64,000 nucleotides of DNA from CAYPLH01 sp964411505 (GCA_964411505.1 CAYPLH010000016.1:7728-71727); one strand, 5' to 3'. Counted from the first letter of the stretch, positions 43,374 to 53,129 are shown. Translations and numbers: made by a program. The notes: generated from the letters alone by a model not told the origin.

Positions 43374-44180
43374 ATGCGTTGGGAACATTTGATACCGTCA
43401 GATTTTGAAAAAGCAGTTAAAGATATCGGACTTTGTATAGTACCTGTTGGAGCGCTGGAACGTCATGGAGAGCACCTGCCTTTTGGCTGCGATATGATTA
43501 TAAGCCATACTGTGTCATGCATGGCTTCCGAAATTGAACCAGCGGTGGTGTTTCCACCTTATTACATGATGCAGGTACATGAGGCAGCATGTTTTACCGG
43601 TACAGTCAATTATCCGCAGGATTTCGCACTTAAGGCCTTTGGTCTGCTGCTGGAATCTATCGCTGCTAATGGCTTTAAAAAAATTCTTGTAGTAAACGGT
43701 CATGGAGGCAATAGTCATATGCTTGAATATTTTGCTATGAGTCGCCTGGATGAACCTACAGAATACATATTTTATTATACTTCTATTCCCAGCAAGCTCA
43801 CAGAAAATGAGAAAAGTACTATAGACGGACTTTGGGACACTCACTTAGGAGGTCATGCCTGTGAGAAGGAAACATCCCTGTTCATGGCTTGCAGCCCAGA
43901 CACTGCAAAGCTTAAGCATGCTCCAAAAGAACTGGTCAAGCCACTTAATCGCTTTAGTCACTTGAAAGATAACGGAGTAAAAAATGCATTGTGGTGGTAT
44001 GCTGATTACCCTGAGCATGTAGTTGGCGATGCCAGGACAGCTTCTGTAGAAAAAGGTAAGGTTGTTCTTGACATTTATGCAAAATCAATAGCACGCGCTA
44101 TAAAAGCTGTTAAAGAAGATAAAGAGGCAGCTCGTCTGCAGGCAGAATTCACAGAGAGGCTTAAAAATAAGGGGAAATAA
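43374..44180 (+). CDS. Creatininase family amidohydrolase
   Basis: The 268-residue metal-dependent hydrolase has the family's metal-binding words PVGALERHGEHLPFGCD (residues about 24-40), with Glu, His and Asp, and VNGHGGNSHML (about 106-116). The later HACEKETS supplies another Glu. Members act on creatinine, formamides or formylated biosynthetic intermediates, and many undefined ones lie in sugar loci. AAGGAGG is 9-10 bases before the ATG. The gene sits alone after the hairpin at 43282 and is closed by a strong palindromic terminator. The substrate cannot be deduced. Confidence 0.88.
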   Translation: MRWEHLIPSDFEKAVKDIGLCIVPVGALERHGEHLPFGCDMIISHTVSCMASEIEPAVVFPPYYMMQVHEAACFTGTVNYPQDFALKAFGLLLESIAANGFKKILVVNGHGGNSHMLEYFAMSRLDEPTEYIFYYTSIPSKLTENEKSTIDGLWDTHLGGHACEKETSLFMACSPDTAKLKHAPKELVKPLNRFSHLKDNGVKNALWWYADYPEHVVGDARTASVEKGKVVLDIYAKSIARAIKAVKEDKEAARLQAEFTERLKNKGK

Positions 44181-44201
44181 AAAGTTTTTAAATTAATCCA
44201 T

Positions 44202-44227
44202 ATAAACCCGGGTTAACCCGGGTTTAT
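44202..44227. terminator. Palindromic terminator after the creatininase gene
   Basis: The 26-base sequence ATAAACCCGGGTTAACCCGGGTTTAT is perfectly self-complementary as two 13-base arms (ATAAACCCGGGTT and its complement). It lies 22 bases past the stop and ends in TTTATTTAAA. Confidence 0.7.
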
Positions 44228-44260
44228 TTAAATTCACCTTGCTTCGGAGCGAGAAAAAAG

Positions 44261-44297
44261 GTTATTCGTTCGGAATCGTTCGGAACGAATGAATAAC
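44261..44297. promoter_or_regulatory. Imperfect palindrome with TTCGTTCGG motifs, 3' of the AlbA gene
   Basis: GTTATTCGTTCGG and GGAACGAATGAATAAC form an imperfect dyad ending just before the stop of the AlbA/HATPase gene. The CGTTCGG word also builds the palindrome upstream of that gene at 45633-45674. It may be a terminator, or a second protein-binding site. Confidence 0.5.
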
Positions 44298-44299
44298 AG

Positions 44300-45616
44300 T
44301 TACTCTCTTAATATATATTTTGTGTTTTTCCCTTTCCCTAAGACTATTAATAATCCTTCTTCAACCATTTTTTTTAACTCAAGAGCTGTTTGCGTTTTAC
44401 CTTTATTAAGCAATAATTCAGCTGTTCGTCTGTTAATATCGCCATTATCCTTTATGTAGCTTATTATGGGGACTTCTGACATAGTCAATCTCTGGTTAAT
44501 TGGTTCGTTCGTTTTTATTGCTTTAGGTAAAATTACTGTAATTGAGTTTTTGTGAATTAAGAAAGAGGGTTTGTCTTTATACGTTGAATAATATTCCTTA
44601 ATTCTTCTGATCCCTGTTGCCATTTTTTCGATTATTTTCAGCCGAAAAAATATATCACAGATGACTTTATTTCTTGGAACAGATATTCGACCTGTTAAAA
44701 ATTCTTCTTCTGAAAGACCAAGGGGCAGACCCCCTGGTGATATTATCTCTATTCTATCATCGAAAAATTCAATTTTAATATCTCCAGTCTTCATGTAATC
44801 CCTATGTACAATTGCATTAGCTACAGCTTCCCTATATGCGATAAATGGCACTTCTTCAATAGTTGTTCTATATTCACTTTCTATTATTTCAGATACATTT
44901 ATATGCTTTTTATAAAAAAGCATACATTCGCTAAATTGTTCAAGGACTGAGCAGTTATCTTTTATCATCCTGTCCTTTATGTGTTTTACATCATCCCCTA
45001 TATATCGTAGCAAGGATACTCTTGATGTCTCAATTGGATTGTTATCAGCAAGTAGTGCTGCAGCATTATTGAGTTTTTCATTGTTTACTAGACCAAAGGT
45101 TTTTAATAGATCATTAGTTAAACCTGTTATCTTTAAAGCTTTTCTCATTTGCAACTCAAAATATGTAAATTCTAAATTTTGATTGTTACATATTAAGTTT
45201 TCAAATGACATATTTTTTCCATTGAGTATGAGCATTTGAAGTTCATACTGATCAACTTCTAAAGTTGATGTATCCATTCTATAGTATGCTCTTTTATGAT
45301 AAGTATATGGAGTAAAATTTCCATGATATACCTTGATCTCAAGAATAACATGATTATTATAATCATGTTTGATTAGCTCATAAAAGGGTCTTGGGATAAT
45401 ATTATCATTTATGGAATTCTCAATATTTAGTTTCAGTATGCTTATATCAGTTCCAGTACCAACTACATTACCATTATCTGTTATTCCTATAAAAATACTT
45501 CCATCATGGTAATTGGCAAAAGCTGATATTGTTTTTAAAGTGCTAGAATTAAACTCAGCTTTAAATTCAATATATTTTGATTCTCCATTATAGACGATCG
45601 TATCAACAAAGTTCAT
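44300..45616 (-). CDS. AlbA/Schlafen-type putative DNA-binding protein with HATPase and winged-helix domains
   Basis: The protein has about 438 residues from the ATG at 45616, chosen because GGAGG lies eight bases upstream. The upstream ATG at 45631 overlaps that site. Domain order: an AlbA_2 (Schlafen-like) domain at about residues 10-120 (GESKYIEFKAEF, FANYHDGSIFIGITDNG), a middle linker, an ATPase-like HATPase_c_4 domain (FIAYREAVANAIVHRDY, ISPGGLPLG, about 255-350) and a C-terminal winged helix. The family is annotated as putative transcriptional regulators, and some members are linked to phage defence. Palindromes with CGAACGA words flank the gene on both sides, suggesting autoregulation. 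Confidence 0.88.
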   Translation of the reverse strand: MNFVDTIVYNGESKYIEFKAEFNSSTLKTISAFANYHDGSIFIGITDNGNVVGTGTDISILKLNIENSINDNIIPRPFYELIKHDYNNHVILEIKVYHGNFTPYTYHKRAYYRMDTSTLEVDQYELQMLILNGKNMSFENLICNNQNLEFTYFELQMRKALKITGLTNDLLKTFGLVNNEKLNNAAALLADNNPIETSRVSLLRYIGDDVKHIKDRMIKDNCSVLEQFSECMLFYKKHINVSEIIESEYRTTIEEVPFIAYREAVANAIVHRDYMKTGDIKIEFFDDRIEIISPGGLPLGLSEEEFLTGRISVPRNKVICDIFFRLKIIEKMATGIRRIKEYYSTYKDKPSFLIHKNSITVILPKAIKTNEPINQRLTMSEVPIISYIKDNGDINRRTAELLLNKGKTQTALELKKMVEEGLLIVLGKGKNTKYILRE

Positions 45617-45632
45617 ATTATTTTCCTCCATT

Positions 45633-45674
45633 TTGGGTTAACCGAACGAATGTAGCATCGTTCGGTTAACCCAA
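45633..45674. promoter_or_regulatory. Perfect 17-bp-arm palindrome upstream of the AlbA gene
   Basis: TTGGGTTAACCGAACGA (45633-45649) and its exact complement (45658-45674) are separated by eight bases. The site lies only about 17 bases upstream of the start codon and abuts the ribosome site, so it is placed to act as an operator or mRNA leader hairpin. Confidence 0.7.
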
Positions 45675-45875
45675 GTCTATATTATTTCCTTATGAAAAGC
45701 AAGTATTAAATTAATATTAAAGCTCGTATTTGAAGTAAAAGAAAAGGTGCATTAAAATAAATAAGTAGTACGAAGAAAATATTTTTACATTAAATTAATA
45801 TTTTTGCAGCAATTATTGAAAAAATGTTGTCTAATGATATAAAGGGATCTCTTTTGAAAGAGGTGGAAAAATTAA

Positions 45876-46421
45876 TTGGATTACAACATTGCCGTGAAAA
45901 AAGCTTTGCAGGGTGATAGTGAGGCTTTTGAGGAAATTGTGAAGGAGTACTTTGATTTTGTGTACAAAATATGTATTGGGTTTATGTGTGATGAGCAGGA
46001 TGCTCTGGATATGACCCAGGAGGTGTTTCTGCGTGTTTATAATAGCCTTGACAAATTTCAAAACAAGAGTAAGTTTACTACATGGTTATATCGGATAAGT
46101 GCAAACACATGCCTTAACCATCTTAAGAAATTAAATAGGATAAAAACATGTGCTATTGATGAAGTTGACGGTGCTAGAATAAGCGATGACAGTCTTTATA
46201 AAAAAGTGGAGTTTAACGACTTGGTAGATAAATTGAACAGAGAAATTGAAAGTTTTGGGAAAACAACTTCAAAAATAATTAAACTGAGGCTTTTTGAAAA
46301 GAGAAAATTTAAGGATATCGCAAAAGCACTGAATATACCTAGTTCTACCGCAAGAGCAACCTTTACACGATCAAAAAAAGTCCTTCAAAAATCGATCAAA
46401 AACTATAACAGGGAGGTATAA
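45876..46421 (+). CDS. ECF-type RNA polymerase sigma factor (first pair)
   Basis: The 181-residue sigma-70 family factor has region 2 at about residues 20-85 (DEQDALDMTQEVFLRVYNSL, CLNHLKK) and region 4 at about 120-172 (KFKDIAKALNIPSSTARATFTRSKKVL). The start is TTG, with AGGTGG nine bases upstream. It is followed after five bases by an anti-sigma gene, the standard regulatory pair. A TGTCTAA word about 41 bases before the start recurs before the second sigma gene, a possible ECF -10 element. The signal it answers is unknown but probably envelope-related. Confidence 0.93.
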   Translation: MDYNIAVKKALQGDSEAFEEIVKEYFDFVYKICIGFMCDEQDALDMTQEVFLRVYNSLDKFQNKSKFTTWLYRISANTCLNHLKKLNRIKTCAIDEVDGARISDDSLYKKVEFNDLVDKLNREIESFGKTTSKIIKLRLFEKRKFKDIAKALNIPSSTARATFTRSKKVLQKSIKNYNREV

Positions 46422-46426
46422 TTCTT

Positions 46427-48310
46427 ATGAAATGCAATGAAATTGTAGAGTTGTCCATTAGGCATATTAATAATTCACTTAATGAAAAATCAAAATCAAA
46501 GTTTTTAAAGCATATATTAAGGTGCAATGACTGTAATGGTATGTACAACTTATTGAAAGTAAACTACCAGCCGTCGGATACTTCTATAGATAATCCGTCC
46601 GAAACTATTGAAAAGATTATGTCCAAAATTGATAAGGAAAGGTACTCTGAAAAGTACAAAGAAAAAAACTACTTCATAAATAATAGGTCAAATAAAAGAC
46701 CTAGACTAAAGTGGCTTGCAGTATGTTTATCCGTAATCATTTTTGCTGCGGCATCAGTTAATGCAGGTACCATTTACAAAAGCCTCGAAGAGCTATTAAA
46801 TACAATTGGAGTTGAAGTTAATCTTAAAGCAATTGGTCAGTACAAAAAGACTGAAAAGCAAAAGGAAATGGAGTTATCCGACAGAATATATTTAAAAAAC
46901 AAACAGGCGATAATTGATGCTGCTGCTAATATGCAGCCCGGACAGGTAAAGGAACTTAGCTTTACAAAAGGGTCTGATATTTTGAATGTGAAGATTGCCA
47001 AGGGAAAAGAAACTCAAACAATAAGTTGCAGTGTAAATGGCGGTTCATTCTTTATTAAGGAAAGCCCATTTGGGGAGTTTTATGATAACACTCCGGAAAA
47101 TGAAACTCTTCTTCAAACACTTATTGCCAATGGGTATTTTGTTCCGGAAGCTAAGAACATGCCTGAAGGTTACAACCTTGATAATATTATGTATTCCGAC
47201 AAGGAAGTAATAGCACTTCATTACAGATCAGGCACCGGTTCAAACAATATATCCATTAGCTTAGTTGGCAGGGTGGTAAAGAACCCGGAAGTATCGAAAA
47301 GGCTGTTAACAGTCAACGGATATCAGGCAGTTTATCAGGAAGTTGATTTATATGGGAAAACTAATGCAAATATTACCATTTACCTTGGAGATGATAAAAG
47401 ACAAGATACGTTGTCAGTAAGTTCATTTTTGTCAGAAGAAGATATATCAGAAGCTGAACTTTTGCATATTGCTGAAGGTATATTATTACACAATGCGGAT
47501 AATAACTATGATTCACGTTTGGATTATATTGTAGCCGTCAATATGGAAGGAAGCGGTTTAGAAAGCAGCAGATCCAAAAAGGATGAAGTCTACAGTACCT
47601 ACACTTTGGATGATGTATTAGGTGGTGGATGCTTTAAAAGCATAAAAGACACACAGGTTAAAGAAAAGGTCAATGAATATATTGATCTTGTGGCTGCGGG
47701 GAAAAAGGAATTTACAATACCTGTATCCGATAGTTTGTCGGTAAAAAGATCTGAAAAGGCACCTTGGCAGGATCCGAGATATTTTATGTTTATTGAATAT
47801 ACTGATCCTGATTTGAGTACAATTACCGGATCAATTAATTATCCTATATTGATGAGCAGACATATCATGGAAAAAACCATTGTTAAACAGGTTGTAGTTA
47901 CCTTTCCGGAGCTTAATGCAACAAAGTCTAATCCCGGGGTTCACTACATGCTACACCCCATTGATTCAGAAAAATATGCATCTTGGGAGGTAAAACCTGT
48001 TGTTACAGTTGACATTAACAGTATTCATGCTGAAGATGAGCATGTAATAAGGGAGTATTCATTATATGATTTTATGTTCAACCGGCATCATTCTACTAAT
48101 TATATTGATATGGACGCAAACTTTGTATGTGATTCTAAAGGTGTGCCTTACATCGTTACAAGGCATAAAAAATTCGATATTGTTACAATCAGGACAATAA
48201 AAGAAATCGAAGGTAGCTTGATGCAGTATATAATTACAATACCAAATGTCCTTTTATCAAGTGGTTTAAGCGATGAACAGCTTGTTGAGGATGTAGGGCT
48301 TATTCATTAA
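46427..48310 (+). CDS. Membrane anti-sigma factor with zinc-finger domain and large extracellular region
   Basis: The 627-residue protein begins with a zf-HC2-type anti-sigma domain carrying H29-x3-C33-x2-C36. One membrane helix follows at about residues 95-115 (LKWLAVCLSVIIFAAASVNA), with an outer region of about 500 residues beyond it. The outer region contains a DUF4367-like segment (GYFVPEAKNMPEGYNLDNI). It should hold the ECF sigma encoded just upstream at the membrane and sense an outside signal. It is much longer than typical anti-sigma factors. It is paralogous in layout to the product of 49310-51043. Confidence 0.85.
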   Translation: MKCNEIVELSIRHINNSLNEKSKSKFLKHILRCNDCNGMYNLLKVNYQPSDTSIDNPSETIEKIMSKIDKERYSEKYKEKNYFINNRSNKRPRLKWLAVCLSVIIFAAASVNAGTIYKSLEELLNTIGVEVNLKAIGQYKKTEKQKEMELSDRIYLKNKQAIIDAAANMQPGQVKELSFTKGSDILNVKIAKGKETQTISCSVNGGSFFIKESPFGEFYDNTPENETLLQTLIANGYFVPEAKNMPEGYNLDNIMYSDKEVIALHYRSGTGSNNISISLVGRVVKNPEVSKRLLTVNGYQAVYQEVDLYGKTNANITIYLGDDKRQDTLSVSSFLSEEDISEAELLHIAEGILLHNADNNYDSRLDYIVAVNMEGSGLESSRSKKDEVYSTYTLDDVLGGGCFKSIKDTQVKEKVNEYIDLVAAGKKEFTIPVSDSLSVKRSEKAPWQDPRYFMFIEYTDPDLSTITGSINYPILMSRHIMEKTIVKQVVVTFPELNATKSNPGVHYMLHPIDSEKYASWEVKPVVTVDINSIHAEDEHVIREYSLYDFMFNRHHSTNYIDMDANFVCDSKGVPYIVTRHKKFDIVTIRTIKEIEGSLMQYIITIPNVLLSSGLSDEQLVEDVGLIH

Positions 48311-48582
48311 TTCACAAAGAAGCACTTATTCTAATGAGTGAAATTATATGGAAAATGTGGGTGATGGACAGATTTCTACAGAAATAGATATAATTAAAAT
48401 AATAAGAGTGTTTTAAAAATTATTTTCAACAAATTTAAAATATTTAAGTAAAATGTGCAATAATTTAATTAATTTTATCTTAAGCTTACGCTGGAGGATT
48501 ATTGTTACATTTTACTTTTTTTTGTGTCTAAATAAGTGTAGAGGAAATGTGAAGGGATCCTTTTTCACAGGAGGTCTAAATT

Positions 48583-49164
48583 ATGGATGGAGATATCAAA
48601 GTCATAAAAAGAGTTTTGCGAGGTGATATAGAGTGCTTTGAGGAGCTTGTACAAAAGTATGAAGCAAAAATATACAGGACGTGTTATAAATTTGTTAAGA
48701 ATGAGCAGGATGCAAAGGATGTTGCGCAGGAGGTTTTTATAAAAATTTATAACAATCTAGCTAGTTATAAACAACACAGCAAATTTTCCACATGGGCATA
48801 TAAAATTGCAGTAAACTCCTGCTTAAATTTTCTTAGAAAGAAGGATTTGCTGGTTATAAGCTTTAATGACGAGGCTAATCCCGATTTGCACAAGGTATAT
48901 GCTGCAGGGGAATACAATGCACAACAATACTATAATCCGGAAAGAGTTATTGTTGGAAAAGAGATAAAAGACCTATTGGAATCTGAGCTTGACAGCCTAG
49001 ACAATAAAAGCAGACGCATATCTGATTACAGAATAAATCACCGAATGCCCTTTAATAAAATTGCTGAAAAAATCGGTGTGACAGCGTCAGCCGCCAGAAT
49101 GAGCTTTTTTAGAACGAAAAAGAAGTTGGCAAAAAGACTTAATCAGTACCATAAAGAGGAGTAA
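48583..49164 (+). CDS. ECF-type RNA polymerase sigma factor (second pair)
   Basis: The 193-residue sigma-70 family factor is related to the first at 45876. Region 2 holds NEQDAKDVAQEVFIKIYNNL and FSTWAYKIAVNSCLNFLRK, and region 4 holds PFNKIAEKIGVTASAARMSFFRTKKKL. CAGGAGG is eight bases before the ATG. A candidate ECF promoter lies upstream, TGTTAC (48503-48508) with TGTCTAA (48525-48531). An anti-sigma gene follows after 145 bases. Confidence 0.92.
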   Translation: MDGDIKVIKRVLRGDIECFEELVQKYEAKIYRTCYKFVKNEQDAKDVAQEVFIKIYNNLASYKQHSKFSTWAYKIAVNSCLNFLRKKDLLVISFNDEANPDLHKVYAAGEYNAQQYYNPERVIVGKEIKDLLESELDSLDNKSRRISDYRINHRMPFNKIAEKIGVTASAARMSFFRTKKKLAKRLNQYHKEE

Positions 49165-49309
49165 ATAATAGCGCTGCAACGAAAAATTCATTAATTAAAT
49201 GCATTTAATGCATCTGATTTAACTTAAGACAATGATTAAAAATAGAATTTTATCAGGATTAATTAATATCTTTTGTTGTAGTAGGAGTTAATAAAAGGAG
49301 GTTGTAAAT

Positions 49310-51043
49310 ATGTTCTGTAAAACAATAGAGGAGTTATCAATGGGATACATTGATAATGAACTTGGTCAAAATGATGCCAAAAGGTTCTTAAAGCATTTAT
49401 GCAAGTGTAAAACATGCAGAATGAAATATAACCTGATAAAGAGTAATTATACACCAGAAAAGGATGTTGAGAACTTAAATCTGTATAGAAGCGGAGGCGG
49501 CTCATCTTTTTCAGGAGAAGAAGTTTCTCTGACAGAAAAAGTTATGGGGAAAATAGACAAATCCATGTATGACACAGGCAGAAGGAGATTTCATAGAAAA
49601 CGTGTAACAATTGCTATTGTATGCATATTGCTGCTTTTGACTGCTTCCATTAACGCTGAAAGCTTATATAAGTCCTATCAGGAGCTAGCAGACATAATGT
49701 TTATAAGCAAAGAACGGTTGATGGGAAACCTGTTTAAAAATGCACAAATCAACAGATTATTAGAAGATGAAGAATATATAAATCAGGTTTATAGCAAATA
49801 TTCGGATGGGGTGGAAAAAGAGGTGGACTCTTTAAAAATCGGAGCTGCCAAAGTATTTGAATTCGAAGAGGAGAACGGTATTTTTAGAGCTATTGTTGCC
49901 AAAGGAGAGGGTGGTGTTTTTATATCCTATGGATTTTTGGATCACAAGTTACTGTATAACGATTATGTGAAGGAACTTAATCAAAAAAATCTCGAAAACA
50001 TTTTACAACAGGATACGGAGCATTTCAATACAGTATTTGATCTTGCAAATTCTGGTGAGATAGCTGTTGATCCCGGATATGTACCATATAATTATGAACT
50101 TGTTGAATGCTTTCGCTCATTGAATCCAAATTCTCTAGAAGGAAGTATAGGTATAAGATATGCTGTGGATGAAGAAAACTGGGTAAACTTTATGTTTATT
50201 ACCGGCAGGATGGTAGAAAGCTCAGAAGGGCCCGGCGAGTTAATTGAAATTAGTGGAAGGCAGGCTTTCTACAATGAACAAATGGTAAACGGGAGAAATA
50301 TGAAGCAGCTGTCAGTCTATCTTGGAGATGGTACACGGTATAGTACGCTGGTGGTATACTCTGCTGTACTTGATAAACAAGAGCTTCTGAAAATAGTGGA
50401 AAATATAGAGCTTTTAAACGAAAATGCAAACAGTATGGACAATAATCCTGATTATTTTGTCAATATTAAGGATAAGCGAGTGTTAGAATATACTGATCAG
50501 TATATCAGTAATATAAAAAGAGGTAATAATGATTTCACATTCAAGATTGATGAACATACCGAGTTTTATAAACGTATTCACAACAATACGTATTATATCC
50601 ACTACAGGAATGTTAATTATAATGATATTAAGGAATTACTTTACTATCCTCTTAACCTTGATGAAAAGATACTGGAGGAATACGACCTTGCATCAGCACA
50701 GGTTTTTGGAAAGCCATATATTTCTCAAAAAGATGAAGCGTACAATTTTAAAAAGGGAGATTCGAGCGTATTCCTGAAAACAGACATTATGGGATTAGTT
50801 AAATCATACACTAACAAAACCGATGCCCTTATTAAAGACGCTTTTGGTTCTTTGAATTTTGATGAGTATCAGCCATACTATGGAAAATCTGGTCAGCTTT
50901 ACTACTTTTTTTCACAAGCTAAGCATAATGAAATTCGAACGGTTTATGAAATTGATGGCTATTTGTACAGGAGCATATATATTCTAAGCAGTGATTTTGT
51001 GAAAAATCCTGAAACCATACAATCTTTTGTGGACAGCCTATAG
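49310..51043 (+). CDS. Membrane anti-sigma factor, second copy
   Basis: The 577-residue protein has a zf-HC2 motif H29-x3-C33-x2-C36 near its N-terminus, a membrane helix at about residues 97-115 (VTIAIVCILLLLTASINA) and an outer domain of about 460 residues. Outer segments such as GYVPYNYELVECFRSLNP correspond to the DUF4367-like part of the first anti-sigma protein. AAAGGAGG precedes the ATG. It should control the sigma factor encoded at 48583. A 69-bp hairpin follows 20 bases after its stop. Confidence 0.83.
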   Translation: MFCKTIEELSMGYIDNELGQNDAKRFLKHLCKCKTCRMKYNLIKSNYTPEKDVENLNLYRSGGGSSFSGEEVSLTEKVMGKIDKSMYDTGRRRFHRKRVTIAIVCILLLLTASINAESLYKSYQELADIMFISKERLMGNLFKNAQINRLLEDEEYINQVYSKYSDGVEKEVDSLKIGAAKVFEFEEENGIFRAIVAKGEGGVFISYGFLDHKLLYNDYVKELNQKNLENILQQDTEHFNTVFDLANSGEIAVDPGYVPYNYELVECFRSLNPNSLEGSIGIRYAVDEENWVNFMFITGRMVESSEGPGELIEISGRQAFYNEQMVNGRNMKQLSVYLGDGTRYSTLVVYSAVLDKQELLKIVENIELLNENANSMDNNPDYFVNIKDKRVLEYTDQYISNIKRGNNDFTFKIDEHTEFYKRIHNNTYYIHYRNVNYNDIKELLYYPLNLDEKILEEYDLASAQVFGKPYISQKDEAYNFKKGDSSVFLKTDIMGLVKSYTNKTDALIKDAFGSLNFDEYQPYYGKSGQLYYFFSQAKHNEIRTVYEIDGYLYRSIYILSSDFVKNPETIQSFVDSL

Positions 51044-51063
51044 CAGACAGGCAAGACAGGGTG

Positions 51064-51132
51064 CAAGACAGGGGACGGTTCTGTGTCCTGGCGGACAAAA
51101 CCCGCCAGGACATAGAACCGTCCCCTGTCTTG
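51064..51132. repeat. REP-like hairpin (69 bp)
   Basis: This family member starts CAAGACAGGGGACGG and ends with the complement. One mismatch (CATAGAACC for CACAGAACC) interrupts the right arm. A partial head copy (CAAGACAGGG) precedes it, as at 42386. Confidence 0.9.
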
Positions 51133-51247
51133 TTTGACATATGTTTAGGCGCGCGATAAAATGTTACGTAGGAAGCTTTAAAAATATTGTATACGGTAAT
51201 ACTAAAAATATGATTATTCCCCATATAACGAAGGGTGGGTAAAAGTT

Positions 51248-53059
51248 ATGAGAATATTTAAAAAAAAGACTCACAATGAAGGGGCTAACGATAATAAAGG
51301 CAGATTAGTAGGATATTTTAAAAGAGGAGCAGATACGGTATACAGGACTTTTAAAAGATTCCCAGTTACTATACTGCTGTGCGCTGCTTTAGCAGGTATC
51401 TTAATTTATCGCGTTGAGACACCATATGAAAAACTTGCGAACATAAATACAATGCTTGACCGGTTAATGGCAGTATTGATAATGGGGATACCCTTATCGC
51501 TGAGCGTATCTTTGTTTATAGAAAAAACAGGCAAAGATAGATATCCAATCTACAAGCTTGTGTTATATGCTGTAGAGATCGGAGCATTGGTACTATACTA
51601 CCTGTTTTTGATGCCGGATACACAGCTAGTATCTATGGTGCGTCTGCTACTTGTCACCGGAGCTTTGTCTCTTGGTTTTTTATTTATACCTTTTCTTCCG
51701 AATAAAGAAAATTTCGAGGTCTACGTTACTAGGATTATGTCAAGGGCTGTAGTAACCAGCTTTTTCGCAGTGGTACTGGGTTTGGGGCTCATGGCAATAA
51801 TATTCGCTGTAAAATCCCTACTTTTTACTGATTTGAGTGAAAACTACTATGCATATGTATGGATATTGGTATTGACCTTGTTTGCATCTTTTCATTTTCT
51901 ATCTGATATTCCGCAGGTTGATGAAACCATTGGCGAGGATCAGTTCAACAAAGTATTAAAAGTACTGTTGCTCTATATCGTGCTTCCGGTTATATCCATA
52001 TATACTGTTGTTTTGTATATTTATTTTGCTAAAATAATTATTACTCAAGTATGGCCTGAAGGTATAGTCTCGTATCTGGTTGTTTCATATACGGCAATTG
52101 GTATCGCAACAATCTTTCTGGTATCGCCCTTTCGCTCCCAGAGCCGATGGGTAGGCATATTTGTTTCTGCATTTACTAAGCTGATATTCCCACTGCTTGT
52201 GATGATGTTTATTTCAATTGGTATTAGGATAGGAGATTTTGGGTTTACCGAAAACAGATATTTTATTGTAATTATTGGGATTTGGAGCTCGGGTATCTTG
52301 ATATTTTTAAACTTGACCCGTTGCAGAAGGAATATAGTGCTGCCAGTGAGTCTTGCAATTGTTGCTTTGCTTTCGGTATTCGGTCCATGGAGTGCTTTTA
52401 GCGTTTCAAAGGCAAGCCAGAATCAGCGCTTTTATAATATTGCTGTAAAGTACGATATGATTCAGAATGGAAAAGTAACAAAAGTAACTGATATTGATAG
52501 AGTTGACAAGAAGGAAATATCCGGGATACTTACGTACTTTGACAGAACTCACCAACTTGAAGACTTAAAATATCTTCCTTCTGGTTTTACTATGATGGAT
52601 ATGCAGGATGTATTTGGGTTTTCCGAGTTTGAGTATGTGCAAAAAGATATTTTCTTTAATTACAGAAGATATCCTTATGAACCTATGCCAATAACCGGAT
52701 ATGACTTTTTATTTAAGGTACAGGCATATAAATATCAATATGACACCGATTACTATAGTAATGAACTACTTGCTGATAAGGGGAAAATAAAAGTAGTTAT
52801 TGATAAAGACCTATTTATTTACGTATATGATAATGACACCGAAGTTTATAAGTCTGATCTTAAGGGGTATATATATAGCATTTATGAGAAGTATGGTACT
52901 ACTTCTAACAATGGTAATAAAGAAGATATGATTTATATAGATGATAATGAGAAAATTGGAGTTATGGTTTCTTTTAACAATATAGATGGAACTGTGGGAG
53001 AAGGAGAGAAGAACCTTGTTGTATCAGGTATAGAAGCTGATATACTGATACGGAGGTAA
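51248..53059 (+). CDS. DUF4153 polytopic membrane protein
   Basis: The 603-residue protein has a charged N-terminus, about ten membrane segments between residues 35 and 385, and a soluble C-terminal part of about 215 residues (from SVSKASQNQRFYNIAVKYDM). The layout matches DUF4153 proteins, whose function is undefined. GGGTGGG lies upstream of the ATG. It follows the second sigma/anti-sigma pair and may be a member of its regulon. Its stop TAA is supplied by the hairpin at 53057. Confidence 0.8.
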   Translation: MRIFKKKTHNEGANDNKGRLVGYFKRGADTVYRTFKRFPVTILLCAALAGILIYRVETPYEKLANINTMLDRLMAVLIMGIPLSLSVSLFIEKTGKDRYPIYKLVLYAVEIGALVLYYLFLMPDTQLVSMVRLLLVTGALSLGFLFIPFLPNKENFEVYVTRIMSRAVVTSFFAVVLGLGLMAIIFAVKSLLFTDLSENYYAYVWILVLTLFASFHFLSDIPQVDETIGEDQFNKVLKVLLLYIVLPVISIYTVVLYIYFAKIIITQVWPEGIVSYLVVSYTAIGIATIFLVSPFRSQSRWVGIFVSAFTKLIFPLLVMMFISIGIRIGDFGFTENRYFIVIIGIWSSGILIFLNLTRCRRNIVLPVSLAIVALLSVFGPWSAFSVSKASQNQRFYNIAVKYDMIQNGKVTKVTDIDRVDKKEISGILTYFDRTHQLEDLKYLPSGFTMMDMQDVFGFSEFEYVQKDIFFNYRRYPYEPMPITGYDFLFKVQAYKYQYDTDYYSNELLADKGKIKVVIDKDLFIYVYDNDTEVYKSDLKGYIYSIYEKYGTTSNNGNKEDMIYIDDNEKIGVMVSFNNIDGTVGEGEKNLVVSGIEADILIRR

Positions 53060-53122
53060 GACAGGGGACGGTTCTGTGTCCGGGGGGCTTTGCCCCAGGA
53101 CACAGAACCGTCCCCTGTCTTA
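53057..53122. repeat. REP-like hairpin (66 bp) between DUF4153 and the Wadjet operon
   Basis: Begins TAAGACAGGGGACGG, with the TAA closing the DUF4153 gene, and ends CCTGTCTTA seven bases before the JetD ATG. The loop region GGGGGGCTTTGCCCC is GC-rich. A near-identical hairpin closes the Wadjet operon at 61029. Confidence 0.92.
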
Positions 53123-53129
53123 TAGACAT

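Noticed and set aside
53076..53129. GTG start for JetD inside the hairpin repeat
   Set aside because: The first 18 codons are entirely hairpin sequence. The ATG at 53130 begins the conserved-looking protein.
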